NCBI GenBank assembly: GCA_039801085.1
Contig: JBDRTY010000006.1
Coordinates: forward strand, 1 to 59,364
Length of the DNA: 59,364 nucleotides
Reading direction: 5' to 3'
Source of the DNA: a candidate division WOR-3 bacterium
GTDB taxonomy: Bacteria > Hydrothermota > Tepidihabitantia > Tepidihabitantales > Tepidihabitantaceae
Shown: positions 18,393-25,643 of the stretch, piece by piece
How positions within the stretch are numbered: position 1 is the first letter of the stretch
Layout: each line of letters begins with the position of its first letter
Notes under the pieces: model-generated
Database searches by the model: none
Told to the model about the DNA's origin: nothing
What the model saw: the letters and a program-made list of their open reading frames with translations, nothing else
Translations under genes and position numbers: made by a program

Positions 18393-18919
18393 TGGAACTG
18401 CCGGTGATCTTGGACTGGCACTTCAACCGGTATCCGCTCTGGAAGGCAGAGGACATCTACAAGCTGATCTATCAGGGGGTGTTCGGGCCCGGACATCTTG
18501 CGGTGGAACGGGAGGAACTGGAGCAGGGGTTGAAGGCTGAACTCTCCCGGGTGCGGGGCTGTTTCACCGATGAGCCGGTCGAGCCGGTTGACCCGGAGGG
18601 GCTGCTGGTCAGGGTGAACCTCGCGCCGGTCGCCGGTTTGCCCGCAAAACAGCAGGCGCTGATTGCGGCGCTGATGACCACAATCCGGGAGTTTGTGCCC
18701 AGACCGGATCAGCTGCTGCCGAGACTGAGACAGGCGCGGGAGTGGTGTGCGGCGCACCTGCCGGCAGAAATGCCACGGCTGGAGGAGCTCATTCAGAAAA
18801 AGCCCGAACCGCCGGTCCACTCCGAACTCTACCGCCGGGTTTACCGGCCTGCCTACCGGCTCATCCTTGCCCGGCTGAGCCCGGTCTTCGGACAGAGCGG
18901 GTCAAGCGGACAGCGCTGA
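18392..18919 (+). CDS. conserved-looking protein of unknown function
   Basis: A 175-residue soluble protein beginning MELPVILDWHFNRYPLWKAE, with an aromatic/Gly-rich IYQGVFGPGHL stretch near residues 25-40 and a helical rest ending in two basic Tyr-rich helices. I do not recognise the function. The 1-base overlap with the membrane-protein gene indicates coupling. Its last 67 bases overlap the 3' end of the convergent nth gene. Confidence 0.7.
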   Translation: MELPVILDWHFNRYPLWKAEDIYKLIYQGVFGPGHLAVEREELEQGLKAELSRVRGCFTDEPVEPVDPEGLLVRVNLAPVAGLPAKQQALIAALMTTIREFVPRPDQLLPRLRQAREWCAAHLPAEMPRLEELIQKKPEPPVHSELYRRVYRPAYRLILARLSPVFGQSGSSGQR

Positions 18920-19512
18920 CACTTTGGTTTGCGGGGCAGACAGATCGTCTGCCCCAGCGCAACCAGCAGCGGATTGAAATCAATCAAGCACTCTTCGGGC
19001 ACAACCGCCATCAGTTTTCTTTCGGTCTCCGCGGGTTTCTCCGTCTTCACCAGGCCGAGCCGGTTGGCAATCCGGTGGACATGCGTGTCAACCGCAATTG
19101 CGGGGATTCCGAACCCGCGGGCAAGGACGATGTTTGCCACCTTGGGACCGACGCCGGGCAGTGCGAGCAGTTCCGGGCGGGACCGGGGCACATTCCCCTG
19201 ATGCCGGGTGCTGATTACCACTGCCAGTTTTCTGAGCAGCCGCGCCTTGGTCCGGTAGAAACCGACCGGATAGATGAGCCGGCGGATGGTGAAAATGTCA
19301 AGTCTACACAGCGCCTGGGGATCGGGTGCGCTTTTCAGGAGCCGGTTGACCGCCTCGACCGTCACCTCATCCCGGGTCCGGGTGGAGAGGATTGCACCGA
19401 TGAGCACCCGCCACGGGTCCTGATCCGGCATCCGGTGCACCGGTGCCCGGTGGAGGCGAACCGACCTTTTCAGCCGCTGGCAGATGGTGCGGATCAGCTG
19501 GGTCTTTTTCAG
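18853..19512 (-). CDS. nth: endonuclease III
   Basis: Base-excision repair glycosylase/AP-lyase that removes oxidised pyrimidines. The helix-hairpin-helix LPGVGPKVANIVL holds the catalytic lysine; the catalytic aspartate is in AVDTHVHRI; four cysteines in CLPRKPKCQRCPLDPLC bind a 4Fe-4S cluster. The first ATG (19440) gives only 195 residues and cuts into the N-terminal helix. The open frame upstream, with family-like residues KKTQLIRTICQRLKRSV, begins at a CTG at 19512 that overlaps the previous stop (CTGA), with AAGG ten bases before. I prefer that rare start (219 residues). Confidence 0.85.
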   Translation of the reverse strand: MKKTQLIRTICQRLKRSVRLHRAPVHRMPDQDPWRVLIGAILSTRTRDEVTVEAVNRLLKSAPDPQALCRLDIFTIRRLIYPVGFYRTKARLLRKLAVVISTRHQGNVPRSRPELLALPGVGPKVANIVLARGFGIPAIAVDTHVHRIANRLGLVKTEKPAETERKLMAVVPEECLIDFNPLLVALGQTICLPRKPKCQRCPLDPLCPKTGLSRARMSR

Positions 19513-19919
19513 ATGCCGAAAACCTTAAGCAGGGCGGTAAAGCCCATGGTCATGATCAGAGCGAGGCTGGCAACGGTAAAGAGCGGATGCCAGCGCAGGC
19601 TGGGTGGAACATCACCCGGTCTGCCCCTGCCATAGGTAACGAGTGTTGCCAAAAGTGCCAGCACCGCGGCGGCGATGGCAAGCGGCAGATGGGCAAGCAG
19701 TCTGACCGCCTTACCCTGACCGGTAAGCAGGGCGTTAAACAAAAGACCCAGACCGAGATTGGCAAGGGTGAGCAGAAAGTAGATCAGGGTGCGCTGACGC
19801 AGCCGGCGCAGGGGAAAGTCCCACTCGCCGAGCCGGGAAAGGGTAAGCTGGCCAATGGTCACCCCATAGCCGAGGGTCAGAAGGGCAAGAACCGGATGGA
19901 TGTAACCATACCAGGGCAT
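19509..19919 (-). CDS. four-helix membrane protein, DUF4079/b561-like
   Basis: A 136-residue integral membrane protein with four hydrophobic helices (about 5-25, 45-65, 72-95, 112-133). The start MPWYGYIHPVLAL with a histidine in helix 1 and RWHPLF before helix 4 resembles small haem-binding or DUF4079-type proteins; haem binding is only suggested. AAAGGCAGG precedes the ATG. It follows tRNA-Gly by 22 bases on the same strand with no terminator between, and its stop overlaps the likely nth start. Confidence 0.65.
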   Translation of the reverse strand: MPWYGYIHPVLALLTLGYGVTIGQLTLSRLGEWDFPLRRLRQRTLIYFLLTLANLGLGLLFNALLTGQGKAVRLLAHLPLAIAAAVLALLATLVTYGRGRPGDVPPSLRWHPLFTVASLALIMTMGFTALLKVFGI

Positions 19920-19941
19920 AGACCTGCCTTTAATTAAATAA

Positions 19942-20012
19942 AGCGGCCAACGGGAATCGAACCCGTGTAACCGGCTTGGGAAGCCGGGGCTCTACCCCTG
20001 AGCTATGGCCGC
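19942..20012 (-). tRNA. tRNA-Gly (CCC)
   Basis: Reading the minus strand from 20012, the acceptor GCGGCCA pairs with TGGCCGC, and the T arm has GGGTTCGATTCCC. The anticodon stem CCGGC/GCCGG encloses TTCCCAA, giving anticodon CCC. U73 is the normal discriminator for bacterial tRNA-Gly. The 3' CCA is not encoded. Confidence 0.95.
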
Positions 20013-20026
20013 AACTTCTGTAATTT

Positions 20027-20055
20027 AATATAATCGCCACTCTGCCGAATGTCAA
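20027..20055 (-). promoter_or_regulatory. tRNA-Gly promoter
   Basis: On the minus strand TTGACA (20050-20055), 17 bases, TATATT (20027-20032), ending 14 bases before the tRNA 5' end. It probably also drives the membrane-protein gene and nth. Confidence 0.7.
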
Positions 20056-20077
20056 GCAGATGCACACACCGCCGGCG

Positions 20078-20383
20078 GAATAAGGGATTTCTCGACTCCG
20101 CCCTTCGGGCTGTGGTCGAAATGACCCTTCTCTTGTCATTCCGAGCGAGCCGAAGGCGAGCCGAGGAATCGCTTGTCCCTTCAGGTCATTCCGAGCGGAG
20201 TCGAGGAATCGCTTTCACAATGCAAAGTGCAAAGTGTAAGGCGGAGAGATTTCTCGACTCCGCCTCGCTATCGCTCGGCGTCGCTCGAAATGACGAAAAG
20301 AGGTGTCATTCCGAGCGAGGCGTCAGTCGAGTCGAGGAATCGCTTGTCCCTTCAGGTCATTCCGAGCGGAGTGGAGGAATCCA
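20078..20383. repeat. REP-like repeat cluster C
   Basis: Copies of the palindromic unit alternate in direction (GTCATTCCGAGCG at about 20136, 20185, 20306 and 20358; TCGAAATGAC at about 20116 and 20285). The cluster ends in the AAAGTGC/AAAATG heptamer string that leads into secreted-protein module 1. No gene is supported between the tRNA-Gly promoter and 20521. Confidence 0.85.
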
Positions 20384-20434
20384 GTTCACAATGCAAAATA
20401 CAAAGTGCAAAATGAAAACAGGGGAGCAGACCGC

Positions 20435-20463
20435 TTGACAGAAGGCGGGGGACGGGTTATTAT
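20435..20463 (+). promoter_or_regulatory. promoter of module 1
   Basis: TTGACA (20435-20440), 17 bases, TATTAT (20458-20463): a near-consensus sigma70 promoter. A perfect hairpin GGTGGC-AGA-GCCACC (20469-20483) begins about where the mRNA should start; it may stabilise the 5' end or serve as an operator. In this copy the ribosome-binding site is TGAGG rather than GGAGG. Confidence 0.8.
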
Positions 20464-20520
20464 TTTCAGGTGGCAGAGCCACCAAGAACAGCAGGCAAAG
20501 GCTGCAAAAATGAGGTAAGC

Positions 20521-21082
20521 ATGAACTGTAAGAACACCAGCCTGCTTTTGGTCACCGCCCTGCTTTTCGCCCCCCCTGCTGGTAGCGCAGGGCACCAGCA
20601 CCGTGCATTACTATCTGTATGAGTATCAGGATGAGGAAGGTAATCCGGAGGCGTCGATAATCGAAATTCACAGTGAAACGGTTGAATATCCACCCGAGCC
20701 GGAGTATGTTGATTATCGAAACATGGGTGGAGAGCGCATTGCCCGCTCCTGGATTGCGCTGAAGTGGGACTATCCAAGAATCAAATCGCAATGCGGTTCG
20801 CAGACAATATCGCCGTTTAATGAGTATATAAAGGTGACGGCAACCTGGGAAAAGTGGCTTGGCGAAACGATGAAGTCAAAGCGGGGTCCCCGTTCCGCTG
20901 CGGATGGTAATGGCGGTGAGGTGCACAAGTACTGGAACGGCGGGCACAATCCGTTTATCACCCAGCCGCCAACCTACTTTGAGCATCGTCAGTATGGCTC
21001 GCATCAGTGGCGCCGGGATGATGAAAACCCGATCAGAATCCAGACGCAGCGGATAAGAAAGGAGCCACCACCCCATGAGTAG
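20521..21082 (+). CDS. module 1 small secreted protein, out of frame at a C-run
   Basis: The ATG at 20521 opens a signal peptide (MNCKNTSLLLVTALLF) followed by seven C bases (20570-20576). Read straight, translation stops at 20620 after 33 residues. With a C-run of nine, or any multiple of three, the frame would continue LLVAQGTSTVHYYLYE and then a 160-residue mature protein to 21082. The mature part has CGSQTISPFNEY, shared in outline with module 3, and no domain I recognise. Its stop overlaps the next gene's ATG by eight bases. It is either phase-OFF, rescued by slippage or frameshifting, or affected by a sequencing error. Confidence 0.7.
20570..20576 (+). repeat. C7 homopolymer in module 1 signal peptide
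   Basis: Seven consecutive C bases. Keeping the frame requires a run divisible by three, so this copy is one base past six or two short of nine. Confidence 0.9.
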
Positions 21083-22550
21083 CGGGATTTTCAACCGCGG
21101 CAGAGGCGCGCTCTGCGCCTCTGCCGTGCTGATCGCACTTTTTGCCGCCAGCGCGCTGGCTGGCGATACAATCTGGACCCGAAGGTATGACAGCGGACTG
21201 ACCGACTGGTGCTCTGAGGTGGCGCTCAATTCAACCGGCAATGTTATAATCCTGGGAGAGGGAAGAACCAGTCAGGAGTCGGATACCGTGTGGATCAAAC
21301 TGATATGTTACGACTCCGCTGGCGAGGAGCTCTGGGCGGTTGATTATGACAGCGATGCGATATATGACATGGGGTTCACGATCAGGATCGGTCCGGAGGA
21401 TGAGATTGTGGTGGCAGGCATATATTCCTACGGACCGGTAGGTGGTGGTGAGGTGGTCAAGTTTGATGAAAGTGGTAATCTGCTCTGGGTCCGGCGACCG
21501 CAGGTCAGCGGCTATGATTATACCTATCTCTCCGGTGTTGCCATTGATGACTCCGGATATGTATATGTCAGTGGTTACTGCGGCTATAGCCGCTATCCGC
21601 CCCTGCCTGATGCCCTGATCATTAAATATAATCCGGAGGGCGAGGAGGTGTGGCGGCGGGTTTATAATCTGGATGGCGATTTTATGGAATATCCGAGTCA
21701 TCTGCTCTTCGATGGCGATGGCAATTTAATCGCTGTTGGCACGGTCGGTGATGACTGGGAAACGCTGGATTATCTGATTATGAAGTTTACCCCTGACGGC
21801 GATACAGTCTGGACGCGCCGGGTTGATGTCCAGCCGGATGACGAGCCTGCTGGTGCGGTGATAACCGGGAGCAGTCTCTTTTTTGGCGGCTGGGACTGGA
21901 TAGATGACCGGGCAAGACCGGCACTGGCAAACTTCAATCTTGAGACCCTGAGACCGGTATGGACAGCCATCTACTATCTGACTGATGATGCATTTTTCTA
22001 TGATGTTGAAGCGGATTCGGCGGGCAATGTTATCGGTATCGGCCACTTTGATCGGGGAGTGGAGCCTACGCCGGCGCTGGTGATGAACTGCTCAGCCGCC
22101 TCGGGAGCCTTGCGCTGGACCGAATCATATGAATTTTTTAATGAATTTCATACAATTGCCATGGCAGGAGTCTTTCCGGAGGCGGAGGTTCTGTACCTTA
22201 CCGGAGTGGTTCTGGACACAATTGGTGATAACCCGGACATTTTTCTTGCCAAGCTCCGGTATTCTGCGGGTATCGGAATCAGTGAACGGATGAGCCGGCA
22301 CAGGATATCCCTGCTCGTTAGTCCATCGCTTGGCGGTTCGGTTAGGGTAAGGCTGTCTGTTCCAGCAAGCGGCAGTTACGACATTTCGGTTCTGGGAGCG
22401 GACGGCAGGAGTTTTGTTCAGCAAAGTCGGGTCTGGTTTGATTCCGGAAATCAGAATTTTACTCTGCCCTCGCTGCCTGCGGGTGTTTATTTTCTTGATC
22501 TTGCGGGTGCCGGGGTGCAGCGCCGGCACCGGCTGGTGGTGGTGAAGTAA
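21075..22550 (+). CDS. module 1 secreted beta-propeller-like protein with sorting tail
   Basis: A 491-residue exported protein. The signal peptide (about 1-31, ending SALAG) leads into repeated strands of the delta-60/SBBP type, each with a 'D..GN..V.G' turn and 'W.R.Y' ends, suggesting a beta-propeller (about 35-400). The C-terminal 75 residues form a Por-like sorting domain ending LPSLPAGVYFLDLAGAG and a basic RRHRLVVVK. The final 84 coding bases are identical to those of the module 3 protein. It overlaps the stop of the preceding ORF, so it is translationally coupled. The function is unknown; surface display is inferred. Confidence 0.82.
   Translation: MSSGIFNRGRGALCASAVLIALFAASALAGDTIWTRRYDSGLTDWCSEVALNSTGNVIILGEGRTSQESDTVWIKLICYDSAGEELWAVDYDSDAIYDMGFTIRIGPEDEIVVAGIYSYGPVGGGEVVKFDESGNLLWVRRPQVSGYDYTYLSGVAIDDSGYVYVSGYCGYSRYPPLPDALIIKYNPEGEEVWRRVYNLDGDFMEYPSHLLFDGDGNLIAVGTVGDDWETLDYLIMKFTPDGDTVWTRRVDVQPDDEPAGAVITGSSLFFGGWDWIDDRARPALANFNLETLRPVWTAIYYLTDDAFFYDVEADSAGNVIGIGHFDRGVEPTPALVMNCSAASGALRWTESYEFFNEFHTIAMAGVFPEAEVLYLTGVVLDTIGDNPDIFLAKLRYSAGIGISERMSRHRISLLVSPSLGGSVRVRLSVPASGSYDISVLGADGRSFVQQSRVWFDSGNQNFTLPSLPAGVYFLDLAGAGVQRRHRLVVVK
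22463..22546 (+). repeat. conserved 3' coding end, module 1
   Basis: This 84-base stretch is identical to 26973-27056 in module 3, and the likeness continues past the stop codon into the REP-like cluster. The DNA identity far exceeds that of the rest of the two genes. Confidence 0.9.
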
Positions 22551-22551
22551 G

Positions 22552-23030
22552 GGATTTCTCCACTCCGCTTCGCCTTTGGCTCCGCTCCGGTCGAAATGAC
22601 CGAAGAATGCGCGCCTGTGGTGTCGCTCCGGTCGGGATGACAGGAAACGGTTCGCCTCAGGCGCCGGGTGAAATGACTTTGCTCTCTTGTCATTCCGAGC
22701 ATGCCGAGGAATCGCTTGTCCCTTCAGGTCATTCCGAGCGGAGTCGAGGAATCGCTTTCACAATGCAAAGTGCAAAGTGTAAGGCGGAGAGATTTCTCGA
22801 CTCCGCCTCGCTATCGCTCGGCGTCGCTCGAAATGACTTTCCTTTTTTGTCATTCCGAGCGAGCCAAAGGCGAGTCGAGGAATCCCTCTTTCCCAATGCA
22901 GAGTGCAAAGTGCAAGGCGGAGAGATTTCTCGACTCCGCCTCGCTATCGCTCGGCGTCGCTCGAAATGACGAAAAGAGGTGTCATTCCGAGCGAGCCAAA
23001 GGCGAGTCGAGGAATCCCTCTTTCCCAATG
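22552..23030. repeat. REP-like repeat cluster D
   Basis: Starts directly after the stop codon with GGGATTTCTCCACTCCGC. It then has a shared linker (CTCCGGTCGGGATGACAGG) and at least six palindromic units separated by AATGCAAAGTGCAAAG-type heptamer strings. No gene is supported up to 23158. Confidence 0.85.
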
Positions 23031-23071
23031 CAGAGTACAAAGTGCAAAATGAAAACAGGGGAGCAGACCGC

Positions 23072-23100
23072 TTGACAGAAGGCGGGGGACGGGTTATTAT
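23072..23100 (+). promoter_or_regulatory. promoter of module 2
   Basis: TTGACA (23072-23077), 17 bases, TATTAT (23095-23100), followed by the GGTGGC-AGA-GCCACC hairpin at 23106-23120. Confidence 0.8.
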
Positions 23101-23157
23101 TTTCAGGTGGCAGAGCCACCAAGAACAGCAGGCAAAGGCGGTAAAAAGGAGGTAAGC

Positions 23158-23777
23158 ATGAACTGTAAGAACACCAGCCTGCTTTTGGTCACCGCCCTGC
23201 TTTTCGCCCCCCCCTGCTGGTAGCGCAGGGCACCAGCACCGTGCGTTACTATATCAGCATTAACCCCCAACCGGAGCCGGTGAATCTGACCGCACCTTAC
23301 TGGAAGGCGACGGTTCTGGCAGTCAGTGCACCGGATACCACCGCAATCGAACCGCCTCCGGAGTTTACCGAGGTTACAGTGACGCAGTTGCATTCCATGG
23401 GATATCCTACTCCTGAGGAGTCCTATAATGAGGCAGCAGCACAGGGTTATGGGGTTGAGTATGAAACTGACGGTCTGGACAAGAAATCCTGGATAAATGT
23501 GGCAAAACTGGGAGACTGGTATCAGGTTCAGTATGGTTCTGCAACCGGACGCAATCCCTGGCCCGGACAGCTGGGGCTGGGCTGTCGTTCGTATTATAAC
23601 GGAATCTTGCTGGAAGACGGGCCTGCGCCAGGACAATTTTATGAAACCAATGGCTGGTATACTTCCCACTATCACAACTACCTTGCACCTGCCGGAGATG
23701 GTGTGGAGGTGGGCAGGCATCACTGGGGCAATCGGAACCAGCCCCAGTATACTGAAGTAAGAAGGCGCTGGCCCTGA
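23158..23777 (+). CDS. module 2 small secreted protein, out of frame at a C-run
   Basis: The same signal-peptide start as module 1, but with eight C bases (23207-23214). Straight translation ends at TAG 23221 after 21 residues. A run of nine would join it to a mature region of about 180 residues ending at 23777. That region has FTEVTVTQLHSMGYPT, clearly related to FTKVTLDQLHSLGYLT in module 3, followed by a Tyr/Trp/His-rich segment (WYTSHYHNY). No known domain is recognised. Confidence 0.7.
23207..23214 (+). repeat. C8 homopolymer in module 2 signal peptide
   Basis: Eight consecutive C bases; one short of the in-frame length of nine. Confidence 0.9.
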
Positions 23778-23796
23778 TGTCAGAAGGTATCCAAAT

Positions 23797-23824
23797 CCGG
23801 GTGCACCGTTTGTGGTGCACCCGG
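23797..23824 (+). terminator. perfect stem-loop between module 2 genes
   Basis: CCGGGTGCACC (23797-23807) pairs perfectly with GGTGCACCCGG (23814-23824) around a six-base loop. No U-run follows. It sits 17 bases before the next ATG, so it may attenuate or mark RNA processing rather than fully terminate. Confidence 0.55.
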
Positions 23825-23841
23825 GCAATAAAGGAGATGGA

Positions 23842-24471
23842 ATGAAAATGACCTCGCGAAGGAAATTTTCTGCTATTACGATAACAATAGCCCTCAGCTT
23901 AATTTCGACTTTTGCCTCTGCTTATTCTCCCCGGGTTCAGTTCGGGGTGCGGTTAAGTCACTACGATATTCTGGAGGGTGGATATTTACCCGGGAATTTT
24001 AATCTTGATATCCGCTGGGAACCATACTTCGGAGTTTCCGGTGAGCTGCTGATAAATCCACTGAAAAACCTGTCACTGCGCCTGGAGCTGGCACAGCTGA
24101 GGTTCTATACCCGGCATCAGCTTGGCGGCGGACAGAGCCTGCATCTGTTTAATAACCTTGATGCTGATGTTATTTATGTGCTGCCGGTGGGTAAAAAGGT
24201 TTCGCCTCTGATTTATGGCGGTGTTAATCTGGAGAAGTATTATAACAAACCGCTTGAGGACTGGCGGGCGTTTGGTGCCGATTATGATATCCGGTTCGGT
24301 CCGGGTGTGCTCTGGCGGGCAAAGAAGAATATTGATGTTTTTGGCGAGGTTGAGCTGCTGAAGTGGGCACAGATGCACCGGCATGCAATTTATACTGACG
24401 CTCCAGAGGCGTTTGGCTACTTCCTGTTCGGATTTCCCAAGGTCAGCGTGGGTGTCCGCTACACACTTTAA
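23842..24471 (+). CDS. outer-membrane beta-barrel-like protein
   Basis: A 209-residue protein with a signal peptide (about 1-28, ending TFASA) and alternating hydrophobic/polar strands typical of a small outer-membrane barrel: VQFGVRLSHYDIL, SVRLEL-like repeats, PLIYGGVNLEKYY, and a last strand VSVGVRYTL. AAGGAGATGG precedes the ATG at 23842; the frame is open further upstream but without a better start. It occupies the place of the beta-propeller gene in module 2. The role is unknown. Confidence 0.72.
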   Translation: MKMTSRRKFSAITITIALSLISTFASAYSPRVQFGVRLSHYDILEGGYLPGNFNLDIRWEPYFGVSGELLINPLKNLSLRLELAQLRFYTRHQLGGGQSLHLFNNLDADVIYVLPVGKKVSPLIYGGVNLEKYYNKPLEDWRAFGADYDIRFGPGVLWRAKKNIDVFGEVELLKWAQMHRHAIYTDAPEAFGYFLFGFPKVSVGVRYTL

Positions 24472-24537
24472 AAGTGATCTCGGTTTTGCCCGGTATATAA
24501 ATAATACCATTTGATGAACGGTTTGTGATCCAGTTAA

Positions 24538-24880
24538 ATTGTTGGTGAGATAAAGGGATTTCTCCACTCCGCCCTTCGGGCTCCGGTCGAAATGACCGAA
24601 AAAGAAAGTACACACCTGCGGCTGTCGTTGAAATGATTTTGCCCCCTTTGTATTCCGTGCCTTTCGTTTTTTGTCATTCCGAGCGAGGCGAAGGCGAGTC
24701 GAGGAATCCCTTGACCCTTCAGGTCATTCCGAGCGGAGTCGAGGAATCTCTTTCACAATGCAAAGTGCAAGGCGGAGAGATTTCTCGACTCCGCCTCGCT
24801 ATCGCTCGGCGTCGCTCGAAATGACGAAAAGAGGTGTCATTCCGAGCGGAGTGAAACGGAGTCGAGGAATCCAGTTCACA
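24538..24880. repeat. REP-like repeat cluster E with remnant module end
   Basis: GGTGAGATAA (about 24543) followed by GGGATTTCTCCACTCCGC repeats the exact junction seen after the module 3 stop codon, although no beta-propeller gene precedes it here. It is a fossil of the common module end. Palindromic units in both directions follow to about 24880. No gene is supported from 24472 to 25003. Confidence 0.8.
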
Positions 24881-24917
24881 ATGCAAAGTGCAAAATGGAA
24901 ACAGGGGAGCAGAACGC

Positions 24918-24946
24918 TTGACAGAAGGCGGGGGACGGGTTATTAT
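24918..24946 (+). promoter_or_regulatory. promoter of module 3
   Basis: TTGACA (24918-24923), 17 bases, TATTAT (24941-24946), then the GGTGGC-AGA-GCCACC hairpin at 24952-24966. Confidence 0.8.
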
Positions 24947-25003
24947 TTTCAGGTGGCAGAGCCACCAAGAACAGCAGGCAAAGGCTGCAAAAAGGAGGTA
25001 AGC

Positions 25004-25643
25004 ATGAACTGTAAGAACACCAGCCTGCTTTTGGTTACCGCCCTGCTTTTCGCCCCCCCCCCTGCTGGTAGCGCAGGGCACCAGCACCGTGCATTACTAT
25101 CTGTATGAGTTCGGCACTGCGGAAGGCGACACCGGCGCCTGTATTGTGGAGATTTATTCCGATTCCGCCCAGTCACCCGGACCGGAGTTTACCAAGGTTA
25201 CGCTGGATCAGCTGCACAGCCTCGGCTATCTGACCTATCAGGAGCAGGTGGCATTGACTCCGCACTACAACATTGACCTTGTCTCCTATGTCAATGGCTT
25301 CATTGCCGCATCCTGGGCAGAGACGATTCCGCCCCCACCCAACCGGCCTCAAACCAAGAAATACACCTGGTGCGGATCAAAGACTCTGCGTCCTTACAGC
25401 GGACCATGGTATCTATACTGCCGGTATGAGAAAGACGGACATTTAGTTCCTGAGCATCCTTATGAAGGTGGCAGCAGGGATAGTATAGGTTATATTGCAG
25501 GCTGGACACTCGGATGTGCACGAACGATACGAGGGCAACCCAATGTCAAGTTTCATGAGGTCTGGGGTGAGCACAGTTTCACCTATCCTCCTGAAGCGAT
25601 TATCAGAACCCATGCCCAATTACTGGATGGTCGTGGTGATTAG
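25004..25643 (+). CDS. module 3 small secreted protein, out of frame at a C-run
   Basis: The same signal-peptide start, here with ten C bases (25053-25062). Straight translation ends at TGA 25106 after 34 residues. Removing one C joins the leader to about 185 residues ending at 25643. The mature part shares HYYLYEF with module 1, FTKVTLDQLHSLGY with module 2 and CGSKTLRPYSG with module 1, so the three are paralogues. It has five cysteines and no recognised domain. Its 3' end overlaps the following gene. Confidence 0.7.
25053..25062 (+). repeat. C10 homopolymer in module 3 signal peptide
   Basis: Ten consecutive C bases; one more than the in-frame length of nine. Confidence 0.9.

Larger units (their letters stand above)
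20405..20613 (+). repeat. conserved 5' block of module 1
   Basis: About 205 bases are nearly identical at 20405-20613, 23041-23251 and 24888-25100. The block contains the promoter, a UTR hairpin, the Shine-Dalgarno, the signal-peptide start, the C-run and the first residues of the mature protein. Differences are few: CTGC versus CGGT before the ribosome-binding site, T versus G in that site, and the C-run length. Confidence 0.9.
23041..23251 (+). repeat. conserved 5' block of module 2
   Basis: Second copy of the block described at 20405-20613. The ribosome-binding site is the full GGAGG. The block departs from the others after ACCGTGCGTTACTAT. Confidence 0.9.
24888..25100 (+). repeat. conserved 5' block of module 3
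   Basis: Third copy of the block described at 20405-20613, identical to module 1 as far as CTGTATGAGT. The ribosome-binding site is GGAGG. Confidence 0.9.
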
